A stretch of DNA of 64,000 bases from Cheilinus undulatus (lineage: Eukaryota > Chordata > Actinopteri > Labriformes > Labridae). The position numbers and the translations under genes are program-made. The notes under the pieces are model-generated. The model was not told where the DNA came from. It made no database searches and saw only the letters and a program-made list of their open reading frames with translations. The stretch spans positions 532,501-596,500 of the forward strand of contig NC_054875.1 in assembly GCF_018320785.1 (NCBI RefSeq), given 5' to 3'. This document shows positions 44,863 through 55,856 of the stretch, in pieces (position 1 is the stretch's first letter; each line of letters starts with the position of its first letter).

Positions 44863-46293
44863 CAGTTAAAACCAGAAGTTTACATACACTAAGATTACTA
44901 TGCCTTTAAACAATGTGGGAAAGCCCAGATGATGATGTCATGTCTTTGGAAGCCTCTGATAGGTTTATTGACAACATTTGAGTTAATTAGAGGCACACCT
45001 GTGGATGTATTTTAAGGCACACCTGAAACACACTGCTTCTTTGTGTAACATCATGGGAAAATCAAAAGAAATCAGCCAAGATATCAGGAAGAGAATTGTG
45101 GACTTGCACAAGTCTGGTTCATCCTTGGGTGCAATTTCCAGATGCCTGAAGGAGCCACGTTCATCTGTTCAAACAATTATACACAAGTATAAACACCATG
45201 GGAATGTCCAGCCATCATACCGCTCAGGAAGGAGACGGGTTCTGTGTCCCAGAGATGAACGTGCTTTGGTCCGAAAAGTGCATCTCAACCCAAGAACAAA
45301 AGCTAAAGACCTTGTGAAGATGCTGCTGAAGCTGGTAAGAGTGTGTCATTATCAACAGTCAAACGAGTCCTGTACCCACATGGGCTGAAAGGCCACTCTC
45401 CCAGGAAGAAGCCATTACTCCAAAAGAAACATAAAAAAGCCAGATTACAGTTTGCAAATGCACACAGGGACAAAGACCTTCATTTTTGGAGACATGTTCT
45501 GTGGTCTGATGAAACTAAAATTGAACTTTTTGGCCATAATGAGCATCACTACATTTGGAGAAAAAAGGGGGAAGCTTGCAAGCCTGAGAACACCATCCCA
45601 ACTGTGAAACATGGGGGTGGCAGCATCATGTTGTAGGGTTGTTTTGCTGCAGGAGGGACTGGTGCACTTCACAAAATAGATGGCATCATGAGGAAAGAAC
45701 ATTATGTGGAAATACTGAAGCAACATCTCAAGACATCAGCCAGGAAGTTAAAGCTTGGGCGCAAATGGGTTTTCCAAATGGACAATGACCCTAAGCATAC
45801 TGCCAAACTGGTTACAAAGTGGCTTAAGGATAACAAAGTCAATGTTTTGGAGTGGCCATCACAAAGCCCTGATCTCAATCCCACTGAAAATTTATGGGCA
45901 GAGCTGAAAAGGCATGTGTGAGCAAGGCGGCCCACAAACTTGGCTCAGTTACACCAGTTCTGCCAGGAGGAATGGGCCAAAATTCCTGCAAACTATTGTG
46001 AGAAGCTTGTGGAAGCATTTCCAAAACATTTGACCCAAGTCATACAGTTTAAAGGCAACGCTACCAAATACTAATGAAATGTATGGAAACTTCTGACTCT
46101 CAAGAAAATAATAAAAAAAATGTCTAAAAAATGATCTCTCTCATTATTCTGGCATTTAGCAAACAGAAATAATTTTGGTAATCCTAATTGACCAAAAACA
46201 GGAAAAGTTTAATCTGATTTAATGTTAGATGATGAGAAAAAAAAGTTTATGTGCCCTTTTTATATAGTGTATGTAAACTTCTGGTTTCAACTG
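44863..46293 (+). mobile_element. Sleeping Beauty-like Tc1 element nested in outer Tc1
   Basis: Complete-looking 1,431-bp element. The left end is CAGTTAAAACCAGAAGTTTA and the right end is its inverse with one difference in the first ~30 bases; it is flanked on both sides by TA. A second, inner copy of the direct-repeat core (tgtatggaaacttctgac, 46,079-46,096) gives the IR/DR arrangement typical of this group. It interrupts the right terminal repeat of the outer Tc1 element, so it inserted later. It carries a broken transposase. Confidence 0.93.
45053..46074 (+). pseudogene. Sleeping Beauty-like transposase, inactivated
   Basis: Starts MGKSKEISQDIRKRIVDLHK at 45,053. Paired helix-turn-helix DNA-binding domains and a GRRRV AT-hook-like stretch follow. 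The DDE region shows WSDETK (D at 45,508), MDNDPKH (45,778 on) and SPDLNPTENLW, and the end is GNATKY plus TAA at 46,072-46,074. Three visible lesions are a frameshift at about 45,318-45,345 (after DLVKMLLK), a TAG at 45,634-45,636 where the family has Trp, and a TGA at 45,919-45,921. The full frame would be about 340 aa, the normal Tc1 length. No restored sequence is given. Not active. Confidence 0.93.
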
Positions 46294-46345
46294 TAGATAA
46301 TAAATGGGTTTACCTTTCTGACATGAGGGACAAAAAATACTGAAC

Positions 46346-47692
46346 TTTTTCATGATGTTCTCATTTGTTGAGACCTGGTTAACTTACAGACCATTCCTAG
46401 ATTAATATGCTTAGCCCCGCCCCCTGTCAGTGATTGGCTGGAGTCGTGCTTGTCTATGATTCTTTATTGGTGTTTGTCATAGAGAACATTTAAAATGGTT
46501 CATACCCCCACAATAACTGACATCACTTCTCTGCTTTATAACACTGACACAGGAAACGGGGAACATGTACACGTTACACAAACACACAGTCACGATTCGG
46601 CCCATCTACAGAGTTTCACTTCCCAAAAAACCAGAAAGAAATGGAAATAAAAAAACAGGAAACATGAGACCCCGAGGACGCACAGCCAAGGCCTGTCCCA
46701 CTTTACAAAACGGAGCAGTAGCAAAGGAACGACCACATCTACAAAAGTAACAAAAATGACCTTACAATCTATGGAAGAAGTGCTTGTTATTCTGGAAGTT
46801 TCTTTAAAAGGATTTCATATCAATGCCTAGAAAATCAGCAGTAAAAATAGCTCATCTCTGTAAAAATGTGCTAGCAGGACAACCCTTGGCTGTGGAGTTT
46901 TTTTTTCTTTGTCACAAACTTTTTTTTTTACATTTTTAAACTTCAATACAACAACAATAACACTGTTCTGAATACAAATATGTACAGAGACTTCCACTGG
47001 TTTGAAAATAATGCCCTGCACACGGATGCATTATCTACGATGAGAACGATGACGCTCTTCAGGTTCCTGAATGAGATCACAGTTTCTTTGTTTGTTTCTC
47101 CTCTCTACATCTGCATGTAAAGACATATTAATCTTATTTCCCTATACGTGATCCCCCCGCCCCGCCCCGTCCCCACCCCCCAGAGAAAGTATCTGTTCAG
47201 AGATTGGACCTTTCCTACAGTGTTTGAATCGGCTTTGCAGAGTGTAAACATACGGCATGTTGAAATGTGTGGAGTGAGAAAGGCACACATGATAAGACCA
47301 CACAGCTTTAACTACAGCAGGGAGGGAGGGGGGCGACCAGGAGGGGGCGACAGCGGGGGCGGGGGGTCTTTTGGTTTTGTTCAGCTCGATGAAAAAGTGC
47401 CACTCAAACGGACGTCTAAACCTCCATCTCTACGTCAGAACCCCTGGCTGTGTATGAGACGAGGACATAAACGCTGTTCAGATGTGAGGCCAAGGCAGGG
47501 AGCCTGCATTCTACCCTGTGACCATTAGGGGGTGTCTGCTCTGGCTGCACAAACAGTCTTATTTTAGAAAAGTGGTTCTACTTCTCAGTGACGCAGAGTT
47601 CAGACGGCATGTTAGAAAGTCAAATCATCGCCAGAGAGAGAGGTGGAGTTTAAGGAGCTGTCAGCTGTAAATATCAGCGGTTTCAGGGGGTT
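46346..47692. other. Intergenic or distal 3'-UTR-like sequence
   Basis: Single-copy-looking, no exon recognised. On the minus strand it has 3'-UTR character (T/A-rich runs, AATAAA near its far end at 46,463-46,468). G-rich tracts lie at about 47,318-47,370 on the plus strand, and C-rich ones at 47,153-47,182. It might be the distal end of a long myt1 3' UTR; that is only a guess. Confidence 0.35.
46463..46468 (-). promoter_or_regulatory. Candidate poly(A) signal, minus strand
   Basis: tttatt is AATAAA on the minus strand (context ccaataaagaatc), at the far edge of the 3'-UTR-like block. No cleavage site can be proven. Confidence 0.3.
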
Positions 47693-47876
47693 AACCCTAA
47701 CCCTAACCCAACCCTAACCCCCTAACCCTCTAACCCTAACCCAACCCTAACCCCCTAACCCTAACCCAACCCTAACCCCCTAACCCTCTAACCCTAACCC
47801 AACCCTAACCCTCTAACCCTAACCCAACCCTAACCCCCTAACCCTAACCCAAATCTAACCCCCTAACCCTAACCCT
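47693..47876. repeat. Degenerate interstitial telomere-like repeat
   Basis: Runs of ccctaa mixed with cccaaccctaacc and ccccctaaccct over about 185 bp. Variant telomere units (CCCTAA, CCCAA, CCCCCTAA) are interspersed, as in subtelomeric or interstitial telomere sequence. Single-copy DNA lies on both sides, so this is not a chromosome end. Confidence 0.9.
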
Positions 47877-48077
47877 AGGGATGCAGGGATGCACCAGTTT
47901 ATCACTGACAGACTCACATCAGCCCATCCTGAATGAGTATGGCACAAACTAGTATCAGTTTATGTTTCTGATCAGGTTTACACTGCCTTAGTGGTCAAAC
48001 ACGAATGAAATGTCAGCACTGTGGGAGACTCACGCCAAAAACAGGAAGTTACAAGAATTTGTTTTTTTTTAAACCCT

Positions 48078-48725
48078 GTGTCTGTCTCTGTGGTCTCTCA
48101 GGGTTAAACCAGTTTAGATCTGTCTCTGTGGTCTCTCAGGGTTAAACCAGTTTAGATCTGTCTCTGTGGTCTCTCAGGGTTAAACCAGTTTAGATCTGTC
48201 TCTGTGGTCTCTCAGGGTTAAACCAGTTTAGATCTGTCTCTGTGGTCTCTCAGGGTTAAACCAGTTTAGATCTGTCTCTGTGGTCTCTCAGGGTTAAACC
48301 AGTTTAGATCTGTCTCTGTGGTCTCTTAGGGTTAAACCAGTTTGGATCTGTCTCTGTGGTCTCTTAGGGTTAAACCAGTTTGGATCTGTCTCTGTGGTCT
48401 CTTAGGGTTAAACCAGTTTAGATCTGTCTCTGTGGTCTCTCAGGGTTAAACCAGTTTGGATCTGTCTCTGTGGTCTCTTAGGGTTAAACCAGTTTAGATC
48501 TGTCTCTGTGGTCTCTCAGGTTTAAACCAGTTTAGATCTGTCTCTGTGGTCTCTCAGGTTTAAACCAGTTTAGATCCGTCTCTGTGGTCTATCAGGGTTA
48601 AACCAGTTTAGATCTGTCTCTGTGGTCTCTCAGGGTTAAACCAGTTTAGATCTGTCTCTGTGGTCTCTCAGGGTTAAACCAGTTTAGATCTGTCTCTGTG
48701 GTCTCTCAGGTTTAAACCAGTTTAG
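48078..48725. repeat. 38-bp minisatellite, about 17 copies
   Basis: Unit of 38 bp: tctgtctctgtggtctctca then gggttaaaccagtttaga (c/t and a/g variants, gggtt/ggttt). Highly uniform. Confidence 0.95.
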
Positions 48726-49796
48726 ACTCATCAAATCATCAGGTGGCGGTCGCCATGGTGACGTTCCTTCTTCTCATACACAGCTGGTGGTCTGTAGCTA
48801 ACTAAGGACCCGGACTAAAGGTGTGCCCCCCTCCCGGTTTAGAACAGAGCTGGTTTTGGTCTGGGCTGGTCTCCCTGAAAGAGTGAAATAGGAGCTCATC
48901 CTGGCGCTTGGGGGAAACTGGGCCCGGACCAGTTTAGTCTCTTATTGAGAAGATGATCCGCTATCACTCAGGACTTTTATGGAAATCCGAGAACACAGAG
49001 AGCGTGGGCGGGCTCAGCACCGAAGGCTGCTGCTGCTCTCTGCGCTGACATTTAGTGAAAACGCCGCGCTTTCATGGCCTCTCTGTTTTTCATTTACATA
49101 CCTCTGTAGACAATTTCATCAAGCAGTTTAAAAGGGGTCATGCCACAGCAAATAAGTCAGAATATTCACAGCCCCGACACTCTGGGCTGGTTTCTCGTGC
49201 AGGAGGAAAATGCTACTTTGTTAACCAAATGCATCAGAAGCGTCTTTCCTGAGGAAAGGTTACAGCACACATGAGGGAGGGGGCGCTAGAGTCATGAGAA
49301 GCGTTGACTTTCTTTGAGTGATGGACACATATTTATGCAACAAACGCCTCCTCCTCAAACAAAGGGGAGATTGTGTATCCGACAAATCAATTTCCTCACT
49401 CCTACACACTCATCTCCATCCACAGGAGGCCTCCACGCCGCCGCTGCCAGCGCCTCCAGCCTCAGCTGACCCCCCCCACCCCCCACCCCACCCCCCAGCC
49501 CCCCCGGTCACCTGAGAACCAAACTCTGCTCTCTGTCAATCTCTTTTGGTTTTTGTTTGGAAAAGAAACTTTCAAACCCCCTGAATCGAAGAGACGTCTC
49601 TATCCGACGCGTTTCTACGTGAAGCAACAAACAAGAGAGACGACCCCGCCCCCCGCAGGACGGTGAGGGGGCGGGGCTTTTGCTATTGCTCGTCATCTAT
49701 TGGGGTTTCTTACAAGTCGAGACTCGAATGCTGGCATCGTTAACGGTTTTTCAGAAAGTGCACAAAGGAGTTTCATTCTACATTGGCTAGAAGCAC
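48726..49796. other. Single-copy spacer with C-rich tract
   Basis: No gene recognised. It includes a strongly C-rich run (about 49,467-49,506) that is G-rich on the minus strand, and a purine/pyrimidine-skewed GC-rich stretch near 49.64-49.68 kb. Short open frames (60-97 aa) show no domain. Confidence 0.4.
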
Positions 49797-49814
49797 ATGA
49801 ACGACATGCCTTTG

Positions 49815-50163
49815 ACATCACACTGTACACACAGCAGCAGGTTACACCAGCGCCCCCTACTGGATGCTTTAACATCACACTGTACACACAGCAGCAGGTT
49901 ACACCAACGCCCCCTACTGGATGCTTTAACATCACACTGTACACACAGCAGCAGGTTACACCAGCGCCCCCTACTGGATGCTTTAACATCACACTGTACA
50001 CACAGCAGCAGGTTACACCAGCGCCCCCTACTGGATGCTTTAACATCACACTGTACACACAGCAGCAGGTTACACCAGCGCCCCCTACTGGATGCTTTAA
50101 CATCACACTGTACACACAGCAGCAGGTTACACCAGCGCCCCCTACTGGATGCTTTAACATCAC
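49815..50163. repeat. 57-bp minisatellite, six copies, CTCF-like motif
   Basis: Six nearly identical 57-bp units: acatcacactgtacacacag, then gcaggttacacc, then agcgccccctactggatgc. On the minus strand each has CCAGTAGGGGGCGCTGG (first at 49,847-49,863, then every 57 bp; the second copy has one change, G to A on the plus strand). 57 is divisible by 3, so long frames of 139-188 aa exist on both strands without being genes. Confidence 0.95.
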
Positions 50164-50284
50164 AGAGCGAGCAGGCCTCACCAGCAACAACACAAGAACT
50201 GCACACAATGACGCCATGCTACCACCTGAGAACCAGGACCCAGGGTTCCTCCAGGTCACCAGATAAACCCAGGAGGGACTTTCC

Positions 50285-53200
50285 AGGAATCAGGGTTCCA
50301 ACCCAAAGCCCCTCCCGGTCTCTCCTAAAGTCCCAGTCCCTCCTAAAGTCCTAGTCTTTCCTATAATTCCAGTCCCTTCTATAGTCTCAGCCCCTCTTAA
50401 CTTCCTAGTCCTTCCTATAATCCCGGTCCCTTCTAAAGTCCTAGTCTTTCCTATATCTCGGTTCCTCCTGAAGTCCCAGCCCCTCTTAAAGTCCTAGTCT
50501 TTCCTATAATCCTGGTCCCTCCTAAAGTCCCGGTCCCTCCTAAAGTCCTAGTCTTTCCTATAATTCCAGTCCCTTCTATAGTCTCAGCCCCTCTTAACTT
50601 CCTAGTCCTTCCTATAATCTCAGTCCCTTCTAAAGTCCTAGTCTTTCCTATATCCCGGTCCCTCCTAAAGTCCCGTTCCCTCCTAAAGTCCCAGTCCTTC
50701 CTATAATCCCGGTCCCTCCTAAAGTCCTGGTCCCTTCTAAAGTCCCAGTCCCTCCTAAAGTCCCGGTCCCTCCTAAAGTCCCAGTCCCTCCTAAAGTCCC
50801 GGTCCCTCCTAAAGTCCCAGTCCCTCCTAAAGTCCCAGTCCCTCCTAATGTCCTGGTCCCTCCTAAAGTCCCAGTCCTTTCTAAAGTCCCGGTCCTTCCT
50901 AAAGTCCCAGTCCCTCCTAAAGTCCCGGTCCCTCCTAAAGTCCCAGTCCCTCCTAAAGTCCTGGTCCCTCCTAAAGTCCTAGTCTTTCCTATAATTCCAG
51001 TCCCTTCTAAAGACTCAGCGCCTCTTAAAGTCCCAGTCCTTCCTCTAATCCTGGTCCCTCCTAAAGTCCTAGTCTTTCCTATATCCCGGTCCCTCCTAAA
51101 GTCCTGGTCCCTCCTAAAGTCCCAGTCCCTTCTAAAGTCCCGGTCCCTCCTAAAGTCCCAGTCCCTCCTAAAGTCCCGGTCCCTCCTAAAGTCCCGGTCC
51201 CTCCTAAAGTCCCGGTCCCTCCTAAAGTCCCAGTCCCTCCTAAAGTCCCGGTCCCTCCAAATGTCCTGGTCCCTCCTAAAGTCCCAGTCCCTTCTTAAGT
51301 CCCGGTCCCTCCTAAAGTCCCAGTCCCTCCTAAAGTCCCGGTTCCTCCTAATGTCCCTGTCCCTCCTAATGTCCCGGTCCCTCCTAAAGTCCCAGTCCCT
51401 CCAAATGTCCTGGTCCCTCCTAAAGTCCCAGTCCCTTCTTAAGTCCCGGTCCCTCCTAAAGTCCCAGTCCCTCCTAAAGTCCCGGTCCCTCCTAATGTCC
51501 CGGTCCCTCCTAAAGTCCCAGTCCCTTCTAAAGTCCCGGTCCCTCCTAAAGTCCCAGTCCCTCCTAAAGTCCCGGTCCCTCCTTAAGTCCCAGTCCCTCC
51601 TAAAGTCCTGGTCCCTTCTAAAGTCCCAGTCCCTCCTAAAGTCCCAGTCCCTCCTAAAGTCCCAGTCCCTCCTAAAGTCCCGGTCCCTCCTAAAGTCCCA
51701 GTCCCTCCTAAAGTCCCAGTCCCTCCTAATGTCCTGGTCCCTCCTAAAGTCCCAGTCCCTCCTAAAGTCCTGGTCCCTCCTAAAGTCCTAGTCTTTCCTA
51801 TAATTCCAGTCCCTTCTAAAGACTCAGCGCCTCTTAAAGTCCCAGTCCTTCCTATAATCCTGGTCCCTCCTAAAGTCCTAGTCTTTCCTATATCCCGGTC
51901 CCTCCTAAAGTCCTGGTCCCTCCTAAAGTCCCAGTCCCTCCTAAAGTCCCAGTCCTTCCTATAATCCCGGTCCCTCCTAAAGTCCTGGTCCCTTCTAAAG
52001 TCCCAGTCCCTCCTAAAGTCCCGGTCCCTCCTAAAGTCCCGGTCCCTCCAAATGTCCTGGTCCCTCCTAAAGTCCCAGTCCCTTCTTAAGTCCCGGTCCC
52101 TCCTAAAGTTCCAGTCCCTCCTAAAGTCCCGGTCCCTCCTAAAGTCCCTGTCCCTCCTAAAGTCCCGGTCCCTCCTAAAGTCCCAGTCCCTCCTAAAGTC
52201 CTGGTCCCTCCTAATGTCCTGGTCCCTCCTAAAGTCCCAGTCCCTTCTAAAGTCCCGGTCCCTCCTAAAGTTCCAGTCCTTCCTAAAGTCCCGGTCCCTC
52301 CTTAAGTTCCAGTCCCTCCTAAAGTCCCGGTCCCTCCTAAAGTCCCAGTCCCTTCTAAAGTCCCGGTCCCTCCTAAAGTTCCAGTCCTTCCTAAAGTCCC
52401 GGTCCCTCCTTAAGTTCCAGTCCCTCCTAAAGTCCCGGTCCCTTCTAATGTCCCAGTCCCTCCTAAAGTCCCGGTCCCTCCTAAAGTCCCGGTCCCTCCT
52501 TAAGTCCCAGTCCCTCCTAAAGTCCCAGTCCCTTCTAAAGTCCCAGTCCCTCCTAAAGTCCCGGTCCCTCCTAAAGTCCCGGTCCCTCCTTAAGTTCCAG
52601 TCCCTCCTAAAGTCCCGGTCCCTCCAAATGTCCTGGTCCCTCCTAAAGTCCTAGTCTTTCCTATAATTCCAGTCCCTTCTAAAGACTCAGCGCCTCTTAA
52701 AGTCCCAGTCCTTCCTATAATCCTGGTCCCTCCTAAAGTCCTAGTCTTTCCTATATCCCGGTCCCTCCTAAAGTCCTGGTCCCTCCTAAAGTCCCAGTCC
52801 CTCCTAAAGTCCCAGTCCTTCCTATAATCCCGGTCCCTCCTAAAGTCCTGGTCCCTTCTAAAGTCCCAGTCCCTCCTAAAGTCCCGGTCCCTCCTAAAGT
52901 CCCGGTCCCTCCAAATGTCCTGGTCCCTCCTAAAGTCCCAGTCCCTTCTTAAGTCCCGGTCCCTCCTAAAGTTCCAGTCCCTCCTAAAGTCCCGGTCCCT
53001 CCTAAAGTCCCTGTCCCTCCTAAAGTCCCGGTCCCTCCTAAAGTCCCAGTCCCTCCTAAAGTCCTGGTCCCTCCTAATGTCCTGGTCCCTCCTAAAGTCC
53101 CAGTCCCTTCTAAAGTCCCGGTCCCTCCTAAAGTTCCAGTCCTTCCTAAAGTCCCGGTCCCTCCTTAAGTTCCAGTCCCTCCTAAAGTCCCGGTCCCTCC

Positions 53201-53935
53201 TAAAGTCCCAGTCCCTTCTAAAGTCCCGGTCCCTCCTAAAGTTCCAGTCCTTCCTAAAGTCCCGGTCCCTCCTTAAGTTCCAGTCCCTCCTAAAGTCCCG
53301 GTCCCTTCTAATGTCCCAGTCCCTCCTAAAGTCCCGGTCCCTCCTAAAGTCCCGGTCCCTCCTTAAGTCCCAGTCCCTCCTAAAGTCCCAGTCCCTTCTA
53401 AAGTCCCAGTCCCTCCTAAAGTCCCGGTCCCTCCTAAAGTCCCGGTCCCTCCTTAAGTTCCAGTCCCTCCTAAAGTCCCGGTCCCTCCAAATGTCCTGGT
53501 CCCTCCTAAAGTCCCAGTCCCTTCTTAAGTCCCGGTCCCTCCTAAAGTCCCAGTCCCTCCTAAAGTCCCGGTTCCTCCTAATGTCCCGGTCCCTCCTAAA
53601 GTTCCAGTCCTTCCTAAAGTCCCGGTCCCTCCTTAAGTTCCAGTCCCTCCTAAAGTCCCGGTCCCTTCTAATGTCCCAGTCCCTCCTAAAGTCCCGGTCC
53701 CTCCTAAAGTCCCGGTCCCTCCTTAAGTCCCAGTCCCTCCTAAAGTCCCAGTCCCTTCTAAAGTCCCAGTCCCTCCTAAAGTCCCGGTCCCTCCTAAAGT
53801 CCCGGTCCCTCCTTAAGTTCCAGTCCCTCCTAAAGTCCCGGTCCCTTCTAAAGTCCCAGTCCCTCCTAAAGTCCCGGTCCCTCCTAAAGTCCCAGCCCCT
53901 CCTAAAGTCCCGGTCCCTCCTAAAGTTCTGGCTCC
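50285..53935. repeat. 18-bp minisatellite, about 200 copies, with 863-bp HOR
   Basis: Unit of 18 bp: gtccctcctaaagtcccg/a. Between about 51.77 and 53.5 kb a higher-order period of 863 bp is visible: gtctttcctataattccagt at 51,791 recurs at 52,654, and the 600 bp from 52,052 recur at 52,915. The first 0.7 kb is more diverged (cctataatc units). An unbroken 355-aa plus-strand frame (52,915-53,982) of SLLKSR/SLLKSQ hexapeptides is a by-product of the 18-bp period. Confidence 0.96.
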
Positions 53936-54579
53936 TGGAGGAGGTCTTTGCGGTGGAAACACGGCCAGCGGGCAGAACATGATCCTGAGGCCTCGTCTTT
54001 TTTCACTGTACATAAAGTCACATGACAACCAGCTAGTTTCAGGGCAAGAACAACAAACAGCAGATGTTTGGGACTGAAGACAGACGAGAAAGGAAAGGAC
54101 GGGACGTCCCATCGGTTTGTCCTGTTTGACTGAGCGGAGTGTTTAAAGCCACAGTTGAGCAGGTCTTTAGTGTAACTGCCTCCTTTCTATGAGAACTCAC
54201 ATCTCCTCGAACAGCAGGTGGCGCTGGGATCAGCTCATACAAGAGAAGAAGAAGTCAACAATTACACTGGAAAAATATAGGTATGTTTATATTCTTATAT
54301 ATAGCATCTTTAAAATCTATTTATACAGAATGTATATATCGTGTACTAACGGCCATTTTGGCAGAGAAATAAAGGCATCTGAAACAATCAGCACTCCGTG
54401 GCGCCGTGGTCGCTCCGGGACCAGACGCTGGTACATTGCAGAAATGCGAAGAAGAAGAATCAGGAAAGAAAGTGAGCTCTCTTTTTTCTGGTTTTCTCTT
54501 TTAGTGGCACTTTGTGCATCAAAAAATTAAAATCTAGAGTAAGGCTACAAGGGTGTGGTTGTTAATCTGATAGTTGGTC

Positions 54580-54790
54580 GAAGGAGGCCGTCCTACGGGG
54601 CGATATGTGGCTGCGTGTGGCGGGCGGCCCGGGCCGAGGCTCGTCCTGCTTACGTCTCAGAGTTAGTGTGAGCCAGAGCTGGCCGCTACAAAGCGCTCGG
54701 GAGAGGTAACGTTAAAGTTTGGATCGACTCGCCGACGCTGCCGCCGTACAATCAGCTGCTGGTTGGTCGACTCGCCTACAGTAAGCAAAC
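54580..54790. promoter_or_regulatory. CpG-rich patch, possible promoter or UTR remnant
   Basis: Unusually many CG dinucleotides for this window (cgggcggcccgggccgagg and neighbours). On the plus strand GAGAG|GTAACG could be a splice donor. No coding sequence joins it. It could be an island inside the myt1 3' flank or a start of an unseen plus-strand transcript. Confidence 0.25.
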
Positions 54791-55654
54791 AGTGTCTGGA
54801 TTGGTTGTTTCTTTATTCAATATTAGCAGTGGAGTTTACGGACTACTCAGACTCAACCGTCACATCACGCACATAAATAACAAAATAAATATACAGCCAT
54901 ATCAGTCCATTTCTTCATTTCAATAAATAATAAATACATATCTTCTTTTTTCCTCAGCAGTGGATTTAAGGTTACTGTAACAAAAAAAAAACCACAACAA
55001 AAAAACAAACAAAAATAAGATTTTGTAATATTATCAAAAGTTCTCAGTTATAAAACATCTGCAATTAAAAAGGTTTTCAAAAAGTACTGGAACAAAATCT
55101 CTCTTCAAACAGGAGCCACGCCCTTTTTTTCAAACGTAGAAAACAAAGAGAATAATAAATAGATTGCTTCAAATAAATAAACATAAACGGTAATAATTTA
55201 AAAGTTCACAAGTTTAAATAATTCATATTTAAGAATAATTATTATTATTATTAGAGCACAAACTAGTCATTGAAATGAAGTGCAATAATTCCTATGATAA
55301 ATACTATCGATCTGACTACGAGGGTCTGGAACATGTGCACGCTAAAACTATGGTCATTCAAGTCCAACAAAAGAAACAAGGGGGCGGGGCTTCTTTTAAC
55401 CATGACAGGACGGAAAGTCTCTTTTAACGCCGTTTCCCTGTTGGCGTCTGTGCTGCAGGCGCGCCGCAGTGGAAACACGCTCTGCAAGGCATGAAGCGTG
55501 CGTCCTCGTCTTCGCCGTCGCTCCTCAAACAGTCAAAAAGACGCCAGTGTGTAAAAAGCCCCGTCACAGTCCGCTCCGGCCGCCTGATCCTGGCGTTGGT
55601 TTTGGTCCGTTCCTCGAACCGAGTGCTCCCTGGGATGATTTCTTAAAGTTGCCG

Positions 55655-55660
55655 TTTATT
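55655..55660 (-). promoter_or_regulatory. Candidate myt1 poly(A) signal
   Basis: tttatt is AATAAA on the minus strand, about 200 nt past the myt1 stop. Another lies at 54,812-54,817. MYT1-family 3' UTRs are usually longer, so the farther one may be the main site. Confidence 0.3.
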
Positions 55661-55782
55661 TAAATAACCTGAATTCCCTTTTTTGTTTTTGAACATATTT
55701 CAGTGTATCGTCGAGGATTTCAACATCTCTCCTCGCCTCCACCACGCTGGCTGCTCCAGGACAGAGCACGCTCTCCCTCTCT

Positions 55783-55819
55783 GTGTTGGTGTGTGTTTCT
55801 GTGTGTGTGTGTGTGTGTT
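55783..55819. repeat. (GT)n microsatellite
   Basis: Imperfect then pure gtgtgt run about 40-70 bp downstream of the myt1 stop codon, within the 3' UTR. Confidence 0.9.
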
Positions 55820-55856
55820 GGCGTGCAGCGTCAGGCTTTGATGGCGTGTGTGGCGG

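Larger units (their letters stand above)
41905..46345. mobile_element. Outer Tc1/mariner element with long TIRs, broken
   Basis: The left arm at about 41,908-42,085 (tttttgtccctcatgtcaga, then the ttcagcctttatttct block, then aaaacccaaaattcag) is the inverse of a right arm that is itself split: 44,745-44,862 and, beyond a nested Tc1 insertion, 46,296-46,345. The ends and the transposase text belong to a Tc1 family common in fish. The interior carries transposase remnants on the plus strand at 42,191-42,277, 43,715-43,745 and 44,092-44,679. Exact outer ends and the TA duplication could not be fixed because the left end merges with the 34-bp array. Confidence 0.85.
53936..55856. other. myt1 3' flank / 3'-UTR-like region
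   Basis: Directly downstream of the myt1 stop on the minus strand. Holds a (GT)n microsatellite (about 55,783-55,819), AT-rich 3'-UTR-like DNA (54.83-55.30 kb), a CpG-rich patch (54.58-54.79 kb) and a CTCF-like motif near 54,212-54,228 (cagcaggtggcgctggg). The 113-aa plus-strand frame at 54,189-54,530 has no recognised domain. Confidence 0.45.

Noticed and set aside
47693..47876. A true telomere or chromosome end
   Set aside because: Only 185 bp, mixed with variant units and flanked by ordinary sequence on both sides.
49693..50354. Overlapping frames of 139-188 aa on both strands
   Set aside because: 57-bp repeat, divisible by 3. Open frames on both strands at once are the mark of a repeat artefact.
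52915..53982. 355-aa plus-strand open frame of SLLKS-type hexapeptides
   Set aside because: It is a product of the 18-bp (6-codon) period. There is no start context, splice context or non-repeat domain, and similar frames recur in the same array.
54189..54530. 113-aa plus-strand frame as a gene
   Set aside because: No recognised domain, no splice context, AT-rich low-complexity middle; probably chance in the myt1 3' flank.
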